From: Hasllibacter sp. MH4015
GTDB lineage: Bacteria; Pseudomonadota; Alphaproteobacteria; Rhodobacterales; Rhodobacteraceae
Reading direction: 5' to 3'
DNA length: 64,000 bases
Assembly (NCBI RefSeq): GCF_020177575.1
Contig: NZ_JAHTBK010000001.1
Span: 2,229,875 to 2,293,874 of the forward strand
Shown: positions 18,528-26,405 of the stretch, one piece after another
Layout: every line of letters starts with the position of its first letter
How positions within the stretch are numbered: the stretch's first letter is position 1
The notes under the pieces: model-generated
Database searches by the model: none
What the model saw: only the letters and a program-made list of their open reading frames with translations
What the model was told of the DNA's origin: nothing
Position numbers and translations under genes: made by a program

Positions 18528-19547
18528 TCACGCATCGCGGATCATTTGAAGCAATCGGTCGTTGAGTGGCTTGAGTTCTGCCCATTGTTTTGCGCCGTCG
18601 GTTCGGAAGGCCTTGGACGGTTGATGGCCATTGGTGAGGACGTTTTCGATATCTGCGAAGAAATCTTCGGCTCCTCCGAGCTTGTCCCAGGCATCGGGGA
18701 TGCCGACCGCTTCGGCGAATATTTGTGAACTTGCAAAGACGGGTTCAAGAATTGCCTCGCGATAACCGTCGATTTCTTCCGCACTTGGGAGATACGCATC
18801 TGGGATATGCTCTAAACCCTCGTGGTGGGCGAGTTTGTAGGCTGGGATGTAGGGGAGCTCGGTCAGATAGGCCAAGAGCTGGTACAGCCGTGTTGCTGCC
18901 ATTGGATGTGTCCGGCTACGCTCCTCATATTGCTGGTCTTCGCGTTCCAGGATGAACATCACAGGCAGGATGCAGGTTGCGTAATAGCGGTAGAGTGGCC
19001 AGTTCTCAGCGGCGTAGGCCCCCAGCACAATCTCGGTCGCATCCTGGTCAGTTTGCAATTCCAGACACGGCGAAACCATGTCTTGCTCTTCCTGTGGCAG
19101 AGCTTTGATATCGATGCATGGCTGCGTGCGCCGTGACGCAACATCGAATACAACAGGAGGACCCGCATCCGAGATGCCCGCCGAGCCAGTGATCTTGAAG
19201 TGCCCAATGGCGAAGTGGTTGAGCTCGTGTTGCATGAGCCATCTTAGGGACATGTCCGCCGCGTGTTCCGGGCGGCCAAGCAATTGGATCTGGCGGTGCT
19301 CGGGCAATTCCGCCGACAGCGTAAGAGCTTTGTGCCACGCCTCTATGATCTGAACTGCTGCGCCAGAGCTGACGTCAATCCCTAGCCCATCACCCAATGG
19401 GAAAACGTGGGCGCGGAAATCGTCGTTTGGAACAACCCGAAACGATGGAGATGCCGAGAACGGAACTTCGACGCGTTCATCGTAACGATCCAAGGCAGCT
19501 TCCAGCGCAGCCAGTAGTCGCTCATCGTTTGAGATTGGCTCCGACAT
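18528..19547 (-). CDS. Putative zinc metalloprotease-like protein (HExxH)
   Basis: A 339-residue protein with a metal-binding helix LRWLMQHELNHFAIGHF (HELNH fits HExxH). Further downstream an acidic helix DQDATEIVLGAY could supply the third ligand, and HPMAATRL resembles the C-terminal histidine-proline block of M48-like peptidases. No signal peptide or membrane helix is seen, so it is probably cytosolic. It is not recognised as a named family member. Flanking intergenic DNA suggests it is transcribed alone. Standalone proteases of this sort occur as cargo on defence islands, but nothing here proves such a role. Confidence 0.65.
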   Translation of the reverse strand: MSEPISNDERLLAALEAALDRYDERVEVPFSASPSFRVVPNDDFRAHVFPLGDGLGIDVSSGAAVQIIEAWHKALTLSAELPEHRQIQLLGRPEHAADMSLRWLMQHELNHFAIGHFKITGSAGISDAGPPVVFDVASRRTQPCIDIKALPQEEQDMVSPCLELQTDQDATEIVLGAYAAENWPLYRYYATCILPVMFILEREDQQYEERSRTHPMAATRLYQLLAYLTELPYIPAYKLAHHEGLEHIPDAYLPSAEEIDGYREAILEPVFASSQIFAEAVGIPDAWDKLGGAEDFFADIENVLTNGHQPSKAFRTDGAKQWAELKPLNDRLLQMIRDA

Positions 19548-20072
19548 CGCTACTCCACAATCGGCGATCCGCTGTGGCTTAAGTCGTGTATATCCACAAG
19601 GTCAATTTCGGTTCACTGACCCAGTTCTGCGTCATTTGTCTGCATAAGCGCTATCGCAAGATGTGTGTGGTCGTACCGTCGCACACCTCTTGGCAAGGGG
19701 GCCCATTCCGTCACTGTCGTTCTTGCATGCCCCCGTTGCATCCCCCCGGCCCATGGCGACCATCCAGGCATTGAGCCGATGTATGGTGCGCCAGAAGACC
19801 GTATCGCCGGTCAGTCACTCGTAGGGGACCTTTAGACCCCCACACCCCCAACCAGGAGGGAGATGCCATCTCTCCCTCCATGGACCACCCATAGGCCAAA
19901 GGCGTGCCGTCCTTTGCAAACCCGCCCGAGGAGATGTCGCTCTCCTGGACCATCGACTTGGACGGCGTTCCTACCCCCAAGACCCCTGACCATTCCATGG
20001 AGGCCAACCGGCGTCGGTTGAATTGACGCCAGCGGGACGCCGCTGGACCCGATACTGTTGCGCCATTTTGGC
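19548..20072. other. 525-bp stretch without a convincing gene
   Basis: No reading frame here has protein-like composition. The part at 19820-20000 contains two related segments, one around 19880-19895 (CTCCATGGACCACCC) and one around 19940-19955 (CTCCTGGACCATCGAC), and several runs of C. This could be a decayed repeat, a small RNA or an origin-like region. Nothing specific is recognised. Confidence 0.4.
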
Positions 20073-20270
20073 CTAGCCAGGAGGCTGTGGCCTGAAGAAG
20101 CGCTGCATGATCACATGGTCGATGTTCTTCAGCGATGTGGTGATCAATGACCGTGCTTCATGATTGTTGTCCGCCAATTTTTCCAGAAGCTCTCTCAGCT
20201 CACATCTAAGTTCTTCAAGCTGTTTGGTTGTGAGCGTTCGTAGCTCTTCGATGGTGTATAGATTGATCAT
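20073..20270 (-). CDS. Small helical protein of unknown function
   Basis: A 65-residue protein, almost entirely helical by composition: YTIEELRTLTTKQLEELRC then ELRELLEKLADNNHEA. A leucine-heptad pattern is consistent with a short coiled coil. A purine-rich GGATTCC lies just upstream of the ATG. It is not recognised. It stands opposite the ardA gene and is separated from it by about 460 bp that hold no gene I can support. Confidence 0.5.
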   Translation of the reverse strand: MINLYTIEELRTLTTKQLEELRCELRELLEKLADNNHEARSLITTSLKNIDHVIMQRFFRPQPPG

Positions 20271-20728
20271 GGAATCCTCCGTCTCGGTTCATTGAGACCC
20301 GCTTAAGTGCTGGTCTTTCTCGAGGGAGGGATCGCCTCAGGTCCGATGACAAGGACACCGTATGGGCGCAACGCATGTGAAGCAGGGCTTTCCCTTGGCC
20401 TTCCAGATCATTGGCCTGTGGCAAAACCGACGATGAGATATCCATCACTTCCAATGTGGTCGCGAGACGAGAAGCGGATTGCTTTGATCGGCATACACGC
20501 CACAAAAGAGCAATTCGGTTCAAACGGCACGGAGCCTTACTTGGGGCTGCTGCCCCTGGCGCGCGACAAGGGGTGGGTCCTCGCCATGCGCGCTTCAGTC
20601 GTTTCTCTCCTTGCAGCTGTGCGTGGCTCTGGTCCCGGCTGATGCCGCCCTTGTCCCTTGCACCCCCGCTCTTCGCCAGAGGGGCAGACGGTTGCATGCG
20701 CAACCCGTCAGGAGAAAGGACAACACAC

Positions 20729-21235
20729 ATGACAAGGATCTACGCTCAACCCTATGACCTTTCAGCCACCGGCTTCTTTTTTGAAAGTGCCGAGGAGTAT
20801 CACGCTAAGGTTTCGGCCCTTCGTAACGACTACGGTCAAGAGGTTGAAGAGTTTGAACTTCAATTTATTGATGGCGAGGCTATTGACGCAGCTCTCGCAG
20901 AAGCAACTGGATTATACCAGGGGAGCATTGAGGGATTTTTTGAAGCAGTTGAGGAATGGGCAAAAAAACAAAAGCAACGGGTTATTGTAGCTGTTGGAGA
21001 GTGTGGCTATTCGTTTGAGTATGGTAAAACGTCTCCCGATGACTTTGACGTTGATATCTATCATCTCGCATCGATGCGGACTTTGGCGATTGAGTTTGTT
21101 GAAGAGGGGCTCATGGGTGATATTTCCGAGGCCATGCGTATCTACTTCGACTATGACGCCTTAGCCCGAGACTTATCCGTCGATTATACCGAGACAATTA
21201 TTGCAGGTGAGTGTTTGATATATCGGTGTGGATAA
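20729..21235 (+). CDS. ardA: Antirestriction protein ArdA
   Basis: A 168-residue, strongly acidic protein. ArdA proteins mimic about 42 bp of bent DNA and occupy type I restriction enzymes, protecting incoming mobile DNA. The N-terminus RIYAQPYDLSATGFFFESA and the acidic run EVEEFELQFIDGEAID fit the family, as does the length. The ATG at 20729 has AGGAGAAAGG upstream. It overlaps by 8 bp an upstream extension of the H-NS gene, so the two may be co-transcribed. Its presence fits an element that moves by conjugation. Confidence 0.85.
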   Translation: MTRIYAQPYDLSATGFFFESAEEYHAKVSALRNDYGQEVEEFELQFIDGEAIDAALAEATGLYQGSIEGFFEAVEEWAKKQKQRVIVAVGECGYSFEYGKTSPDDFDVDIYHLASMRTLAIEFVEEGLMGDISEAMRIYFDYDALARDLSVDYTETIIAGECLIYRCG

Positions 21236-21332
21236 TCAGCAAGAGTTGGCGGCTTTGCCATCTTTGAATATGCCTTCTTGCGTGTCGGTGAAAGGCATCA
21301 TAGGCAGAGCCGTCACTATGAAGGAAAAGGGT

Positions 21333-21656
21333 CCAATGGCGAAAAAGCTGGATTTGGAGAAGCTCTCACTTGAAGAGCTCAAGGCACTACAAAAAGAAAC
21401 GGCGAAAGCTGTCGAAGGATATGAAGAGCGCAAGCGCGCCGAGGCCATCGCAGAGCTTGAAGCTGTTGCTGCAAAGCACGGCTATAAGCTCAAAGACCTA
21501 TTGGGTGGTAAGCCAACCAAGACAAAGGCCAAAGGCGAACCCAAATATCGCCATCCAGAAAACCCCGCCAAGACTTGGACTGGGAAGGGCCGTCAGCCTG
21601 CTTGGATTAAAGAAGGGCTGGAGGCCGGAAAGTCGATTGAAGATTTCGCCATCTAA
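21333..21656 (+). CDS. H-NS family nucleoid protein
   Basis: A 107-residue protein. The N-terminal helical oligomerisation region (KLDLEKLSLEELKALQKETA) is followed by a basic linker. The C-terminal DNA-binding block is YRHPENPAKTWTGKGRQPAW with IKEGLEAGKSIEDF, the standard H-NS/HvrA core. Such proteins silence AT-rich DNA. On this element a likely target is the AT-rich ATPase operon at 23318-25935. I choose the ATG at 21333 because the family typically begins MAKK; ATGs at 21318 and 21228 are in frame. Confidence 0.88.
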   Translation, partial: PMAKKLDLEKLSLEELKALQKETAKAVEGYEERKRAEAIAELEAVAAKHGYKLKDLLGGKPTKTKAKGEPKYRHPENPAKTWTGKGRQPAWIKEGLEAGKSIEDFAI

Positions 21657-21741
21657 GCATTCGCTGTTCTGAAACCTGAAAGCGCCGCCAGTCTGATTGA
21701 CCGGCGGCGCTTTGTTGTTTGCAGGGGTGTGCCTCTCACGA

Positions 21742-22089
21742 TCAGGCAGGGTCACGTTTGGGACTGGCGATGACGATGACCAAGCCGACACCAGCCAGAA
21801 CAATGCCGAGATAGGTGAGGAGGGCTACATTGCCCGACATCGGACATTGCGAGCCTCCGGGAACAATAGCGCAGGTCATGCGCTGAGAATTCTCACGGGC
21901 GATGACGGTTTCCATTTGCCTACTATAAACCTCAAGGCCCTGACCTTGCCCCCAGGTGGCATAGTTGGTCCTGAGCTGCGCATCGGTGAATGGCGGTCGA
22001 AAGGATGAGACAGTGACGGCGATAGCGATGGCTGCAAGGAGACCGCCAATGGCCATGAGGCCAATGCCGAAGATCTTGATATTAAACAT
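21742..22089 (-). CDS. Small membrane protein with two helices
   Basis: A 115-residue protein with an N-terminal membrane helix (IFGIGLMAIGGLLAAIAIAV) and a second near the C-terminus (VALLTYLGIVLAGVGLVIVI). They enclose a loop of about 50 residues with two cysteines (CAIVPGGSQC) that would be periplasmic. The family is not recognised. It is followed at 45 bp by the next gene on the same strand, so the pair may be an operon whose promoter lies in the palindrome-flanked interval upstream of the resolvase. Confidence 0.6.
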   Translation of the reverse strand: MFNIKIFGIGLMAIGGLLAAIAIAVTVSSFRPPFTDAQLRTNYATWGQGQGLEVYSRQMETVIARENSQRMTCAIVPGGSQCPMSGNVALLTYLGIVLAGVGLVIVIASPKRDPA

Positions 22090-22134
22090 GACGATGAAGA
22101 CTCTTTGGTAAGACAGCGATAAAGGGAGAGGGCC

Positions 22135-22554
22135 TTAGGAGACGATCGTGTCGTCCATTTGCATCATCTCGCCGGTTTCATGGCGGGCGAGATGCCCCTG
22201 TGCGGGACGCCAGGCACAGACACATCGTGCGCTTGGCTCCATCCGTTCCAATGTCCATGTGGTTGGAATGGACTGAGATGCGATCTCAGAGTCGGCTTTC
22301 TCCACCCTGAAATACTGCTCGCGTTTTTCTTCGTTCGAATATTCCACAAGCACTTCGTCATCCGCCAAATCGAAGTGTTTGTGGGTCAGATGCAGCGCAA
22401 AGCGGTCCAGCTTACCGTGCTCGACAAGGACAGCACGGATGGCTTTCATACAATCAAGGTCGCTTTGATCGAGTGGGGCGGTGTCTTCCAAGTCTTTGGT
22501 TCGTGCCCATTGCATAACTTCGAGCACGAATTGATTGGGTTTGGGGTGATGCAT
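22135..22554 (-). CDS. Hypothetical protein divergent from the resolvase
   Basis: About 139 residues from MHHPKPNQFVLEVMQWARTK; an in-frame upstream start at 22587 is possible. It appears to be a soluble alpha/beta protein with a CVCAWRPAQGHLARH segment holding two cysteines and two histidines near the C-terminus. That could bind zinc, but the spacing fits no named finger. It is not recognised. It is transcribed divergently from the resolvase, and both promoters must lie in 22588-22742, between the two copies of the inverted palindrome. Confidence 0.55.
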   Translation of the reverse strand: MHHPKPNQFVLEVMQWARTKDLEDTAPLDQSDLDCMKAIRAVLVEHGKLDRFALHLTHKHFDLADDEVLVEYSNEEKREQYFRVEKADSEIASQSIPTTWTLERMEPSARCVCAWRPAQGHLARHETGEMMQMDDTIVS

Positions 22555-22594
22555 GATGGTGGACCTCTCAGGCGTTGCCCATGTCACACCGGCT

Positions 22595-22614
22595 GCAAAA
22601 GGGGTCCCTTTTGC
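22595..22614 (+). repeat. Left copy of a paired palindrome, centre GT
   Basis: GCAAAAGGGGTCCCTTTTGC: two perfect 9-bp arms around an asymmetric GT. An inverted copy lies at 22714-22732. Arms flanking a non-palindromic dinucleotide are the format of serine recombinase crossover sites; they could equally be operators. Confidence 0.75.
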
Positions 22615-22655
22615 TATTCATACCAGACTGCACCACCGATTTTCGCAAAGGCCTG

Positions 22656-22664
22656 TTATCCACA
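22656..22664 (+). promoter_or_regulatory. Perfect DnaA box between the palindromes
   Basis: TTATCCACA matches the DnaA consensus exactly. It is a single copy, so by itself it does not define an origin. Its position midway between the two inverted palindromes and upstream of the resolvase may reflect a plasmid-derived replication or control region. Confidence 0.5.
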
Positions 22665-22713
22665 GTTTTTTGAGCAAAGACAGGCCGATCAAACCCAGCC
22701 CAAGCGCCGCTTT

Positions 22714-22732
22714 CAAAAGGGACCCCTTTTGC
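22714..22732 (-). repeat. Right copy of the paired palindrome, centre AC
   Basis: CAAAAGGGACCCCTTTTGC is the exact reverse complement of 19 of the 20 bases at 22595-22614. It ends 10 bp before the resolvase ATG, next to the ribosome-binding GAGGAG, so a bound protein would block resolvase expression. Confidence 0.75.
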
Positions 22733-22742
22733 AAAGAGGAGA

Positions 22743-23309
22743 ATGGCCATGAAAGCGGCTTGTGCGACAGAAGGACTCAGGCAGCCTGAGGATATGGAGG
22801 AGAAACCAAAGGGCCGGAAAATCGGCTATGTGCGGGTGTCGGATGCAGATCAGTCCGAGGCTCTACAGGTGGATGCACTGAAGGCTGCAGGATGTGATGT
22901 GATCTATGGGGACTTGGGTGTCTCTGGAGCGATCAAGGATAGGGCGTCACTGGAAAGCCTACGCCGTGAGCTTAGCAAAGGTGACGTGCTTGTTGTTTGG
23001 AAGCTGGATCGGCTTAGCCGATCTATGCTCCATCTGCTACAAATCCTCGATGATCTTCGACAAAACGGGGTGGACTTCATTGCGTTAACCCAAGGCATAG
23101 ACACGACGACCGCCGTCGGGCGGATGCTCTATGGCCACCTGGCGGTGTTCGCCGAGTTTGAGAGGGAACAGATAAGTGAACGGACCAAGGCGGGGATGGA
23201 GGCAGCAAGAGCGCGCGGGGTCCATATCGGTAGACCAAAAAAGACCCAAAAAGGTGTATTCTCCTCCTTAAAGAAGAAGGCGAGAAAAGGTCTGGACACA
23301 GCCGAGTAA
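22743..23309 (+). CDS. Small serine recombinase (resolvase/invertase), C-terminal HTH reduced
   Basis: A 188-residue recombinase of the Hin/resolvase class. The catalytic serine is in GYVRVSDADQS (S33), the catalytic arginines in KLDRLSRS, and the long E helix in EFEREQISERTKAGMEAAR. The family normally ends in a helix-turn-helix of about 45 residues after GRP. Here only about 24 lysine-rich residues follow (KKTQKGVFSSLKKKARKG), so the DNA-binding domain is truncated or replaced. GAGGAG precedes the first ATG. Its probable sites are the two flanking palindromes upstream. Confidence 0.85.
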   Translation: MAMKAACATEGLRQPEDMEEKPKGRKIGYVRVSDADQSEALQVDALKAAGCDVIYGDLGVSGAIKDRASLESLRRELSKGDVLVVWKLDRLSRSMLHLLQILDDLRQNGVDFIALTQGIDTTTAVGRMLYGHLAVFAEFEREQISERTKAGMEAARARGVHIGRPKKTQKGVFSSLKKKARKGLDTAE

Positions 23310-23317
23310 CTCAAGCT

Positions 23318-23707
23318 TCATTGGATAAATGGTATCATACTAGTTACTCGGAAGCGCCTAATGCGCCTTCTTGAGAGACTTGCCACCCTTTGCCAAGTAT
23401 CACCTGGTGCATCTACGTTCTCATCAAGGTTGTGTGACGCCTGTACAAGCTCCTCATCTGGTTGCACACGGCTCCTAATGAGCAGCTGCTCGATCTGCGC
23501 CTTCGCCACGGACCTGGATAAAGAGCTACGTGGCACAATGTTGTCATGAGCTAATTGGTGGACCTTCTTAAGTTCTTCCAATCTATTCCTTCTTTCCGAA
23601 AGTCTTTCAGCTATATCCTTTCTCAGCAGAAATGTAACTATAGCTGCAACTGTTGTAATAATAAATAAAACCATTCCAACAATAGAGTTGAAGGCAAGAT
23701 TTGTCAA
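23318..23707 (-). CDS. Small membrane-anchored partner of the ATPase
   Basis: A 129-residue protein with one N-terminal membrane helix (SIVGMVLFIITTVAAIVTFL). A charged coiled-coil region (ERLSERRNRLEELKKVHQLA) and an arginine-rich C-terminus (SLSRRRIRRFRV) follow. Its start overlaps the stop of the upstream ATPase gene in ATGA, so the two are translationally coupled and probably make one complex at the inner membrane. It is not recognised as a named family. AT content is far above the flanking genes. Confidence 0.65.
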   Translation of the reverse strand: MTNLAFNSIVGMVLFIITTVAAIVTFLLRKDIAERLSERRNRLEELKKVHQLAHDNIVPRSSLSRSVAKAQIEQLLIRSRVQPDEELVQASHNLDENVDAPGDTWQRVASLSRRRIRRFRVTSMIPFIQ

Positions 23708-25935
23708 ATTGAATATACCTTGTTCAAATCAGATTCGAATTCATCGAGAATCGTACGATTTATATTTGGGTTGAAAAATTTTCTAACCGTACGCGCAAGC
23801 GTATCCGCGTGATGCGTTTCGATCTGTGGCGCTAACCATTTCCAAGAATAGCCCTCTTTACGTTCTAATTTCTCGATTTGTCGGACGTGCTGCAAGAGCA
23901 AGAAACTATTTACCAGCGAGGCACGCGCCCAATATCTCGGCGACGTACGATCTCTCTCATACGCTCGTATTGACGGATCGCGAACATGCGAGGGAAGTGC
24001 GATGTGTGGAAAAACGTGCTCTATGTACTCAGTTTTATGACAAAGATGATCTATGCAGAGCATACCCAAAGGTTCAGCCTGAAAAAATACGGAACCATTT
24101 TTGAAGCGCGTTTTGAGCAAACCAGTCCGACACATCACGGCTAATGTGCGATCGTAGTCCGTGCTGTACGATTGTCCAAGTTTGGACGCTATTTCCACAG
24201 CAGTCAGTGGAATGCGCCTAACAAGTTCACAAATACGAATTTTTGAGAGGAGTCCCAGGGGAGCTTGATTCTTCTCATCATAGTTATAAACATTGTCAAT
24301 GTAGTTTCCAACGCCCTCCAAGTCCATAATTCCGTTTGGTCCCATTTCTCCATCTGCAGGCAGGGCAATTGAGTTTCGAAACGTCGATCGGTTCTGGCAC
24401 AATAGGATCCCTAATAATCTATATTGTTTTTGTCGAATGCGCCTACGAAATTCTGGATCTCCAGCCACCGAGAACAAGTTCTCAACCGAATCCGTATAAG
24501 AATTTTTTGGATCTGCAATAATCTCAAGAACAATAAATTCAATTATGAGTTTGAGGAAGTTGAGCTCTTTTCTCGCATTTCCATTGAATAGGTTGAGGGG
24601 TACAAGTGGGTTTGATTTCTCGTTTTCATTGTTGCCTTCTGAAGTGGCTTCTGTGTCACCTTTAATGATTACCTCACGGATAGTCTTGCGCATGAATCGA
24701 TCAAATTCAAAGAGATCGGCTGAAACATCAGGCAAATTGTTTTCGTCACATACTCGAGCAATAGCCCTTGCCACCAAAGCTTTAGAGCTAGGGCCAATTA
24801 TGCGAAAATGCTTTCGATTGTCTATCTCATCTAGTCCCGGGTTGCGTTCGAAGAACCGTGCGTAAGTGACGTCGCGCATCACAAAAACCTGATGAAAATC
24901 CAAGTGGGAACCGATGCGGTCCAAGAGTGGGAACTTCGAAGATCCTTTATAAACGGAATTCAACGAGGCTATTTGCTCGCTGTTCGAAGTGGAATAAAGA
25001 TAATCCGCGGCGGTAATGTAATCAAAGCCATCGAATATCGATACAAAGCTGTATCCGAGATGTTGCGTGACGTAGTGTATCGTCAACTCTTTGAAGGTGT
25101 CATCTGAGTTCCGCACCTCCATTTTTCTATCTTCTCTACTAAGTGTGATGAAGCGCTTTGCTTTTGCGATTTGGAAATCCGCAAAATCCTCCGCAGCTTT
25201 TTGTCGGTTTTCGAAGTTCTGCCCGTCTCCGATATATAATTTTCGATCTATGATATAGCGTCGAAACTTTTCGAATTCCCCGTTCTCAAAGAAGCTTGTT
25301 TTCCTTACCTCATCGCTAAATAGGTGATGAATTTCTCTATAGAACGAGTCGATAATCGCCCTGCGGAGCATCTCTAGTTTTCGGGTTTCATCGGATGGTG
25401 AAGATCTGCTAATCTTCGAGAATTCAATTCGCGCTGGAATAATTTTGGATTCTAGAAATAATTTCTGATTTTTACGAATGGTTCTTTTGAAGAATGTGGA
25501 TTTTCCGGTGCCTATTTCACCTGTTACAAAGAACCTGATGTATTTATCTTTTTCCGCTTGCTTTGAGCTTTGAAGTAGGCTTCGGACCCAGCCCTCGTTT
25601 TGCTCTGTGCTATCGTTAATTACAGGTGGCTCTGTTCCTTTCGTAAGATTGAATTGGTCCGTCCAGCGACTCAATGAGTCTGGTCTCACGTAATCTTCAT
25701 CCCACTTTCGGGACGGTGTTCGAAGAAAATCAAACTTTTCCGTAATTCTATGAAGAGAGCGAAAAAATGGTGATATATTTGGAAAATCTCTGAGTGCGTA
25801 CTCGGAGTCAAGAAAGTTCGGTGCATCGGGGGTCCGACGATCCAGCCGAGAAGGTTGAAGTGTTTTCGGCTGCGGTATTTCTCTTTCGTAGTAAGGGGAA
25901 AATGGGTTTGTATTGTAGGCTAGGTCGTTGGTCAA
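23704..25935 (-). CDS. Large P-loop ATPase, candidate defence protein
   Basis: A 743-residue protein beginning at TTG (no upstream ATG fits). A Walker A loop VTGEIGTGKSTFF lies near residue 145, a Walker B-like SIFDGFDYITAAD near 300, and a C-terminal half has winged-helix-like stretches. This resembles STAND/KAP-like NTPases that act as switches in phage defence, but I cannot name the family. Base composition is markedly AT-rich (around 60% AT) on a GC-rich chromosome, pointing to recent transfer from another lineage and to likely H-NS silencing. It is coupled to the downstream membrane protein gene. Confidence 0.7.
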   Translation of the reverse strand: MTNDLAYNTNPFSPYYEREIPQPKTLQPSRLDRRTPDAPNFLDSEYALRDFPNISPFFRSLHRITEKFDFLRTPSRKWDEDYVRPDSLSRWTDQFNLTKGTEPPVINDSTEQNEGWVRSLLQSSKQAEKDKYIRFFVTGEIGTGKSTFFKRTIRKNQKLFLESKIIPARIEFSKISRSSPSDETRKLEMLRRAIIDSFYREIHHLFSDEVRKTSFFENGEFEKFRRYIIDRKLYIGDGQNFENRQKAAEDFADFQIAKAKRFITLSREDRKMEVRNSDDTFKELTIHYVTQHLGYSFVSIFDGFDYITAADYLYSTSNSEQIASLNSVYKGSSKFPLLDRIGSHLDFHQVFVMRDVTYARFFERNPGLDEIDNRKHFRIIGPSSKALVARAIARVCDENNLPDVSADLFEFDRFMRKTIREVIIKGDTEATSEGNNENEKSNPLVPLNLFNGNARKELNFLKLIIEFIVLEIIADPKNSYTDSVENLFSVAGDPEFRRRIRQKQYRLLGILLCQNRSTFRNSIALPADGEMGPNGIMDLEGVGNYIDNVYNYDEKNQAPLGLLSKIRICELVRRIPLTAVEIASKLGQSYSTDYDRTLAVMCRTGLLKTRFKNGSVFFQAEPLGMLCIDHLCHKTEYIEHVFPHIALPSHVRDPSIRAYERDRTSPRYWARASLVNSFLLLQHVRQIEKLERKEGYSWKWLAPQIETHHADTLARTVRKFFNPNINRTILDEFESDLNKVYSI

Positions 25936-25997
25936 AAGTGGCTTCCGGTTGCTGATCTCCAGTGCTCAACGAATGTGTGATCATTCAGATTTTTTTT

Positions 25998-26357
25998 TCA
26001 AGCTCTATGTTCATCATTCGCCGCCATCCCGTAGGGCTCATACCCCGCGGGCGGCGTGTCTGATCGTGTTGCCATCCCTCTACGATGCCGCCCACACTCA
26101 TCCGCCCAAAGCCAGTACATGAGCAACTTGGACAGTGGCCAGTCTTCAAAGGGTGTTCGGATGCAGTGTGTGACCCAAGAGGCAAAATCCCCACCTGGGG
26201 TCTCTTCGAGCCAATCGACGTAGTTCTATGAGCTTTGTGGAAGCTGCACCATGACCTCAGCGCCGTTTCCGTTCGGATAAAGGCGTGTCTGGATGTCTTG
26301 TCCTGGGTGTTGCTCTTCCTGCTCTCTGAGGAACCTCATAAATTCGATTTGGCTCAT
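25998..26357 (-). pseudogene. Reading frame split by an in-frame amber codon
   Basis: On the minus strand an ATG at 26357 opens MSQIEFMRFLREQEEQHPGQ... and runs 43 codons to a TAG at 26228-26226. The same frame then continues without interruption for 75 codons of clearly protein-like sequence (NYVDWLEETPGGDFASWVTH, later WPLSKLLMYWLWADECGR) to a TGA at 26000-25998. The most likely reading is a gene of about 118 residues inactivated by one point mutation. The alternative is two short genes or stop-codon readthrough. It is too short for routine gene calling. It lies upstream of the AT-rich ATPase and has mobile-element composition. Confidence 0.55.
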
Positions 26358-26405
26358 ATGAGCAGGATAGCACAAAACGCACTATCCCGCCCTAGGAGCG
26401 TGTTC

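Noticed and set aside
20307-20728. Small open frames upstream of ardA
   Set aside because: Their composition is not protein-like and they lack ribosome sites; the interval is better read as a leader or promoter region.
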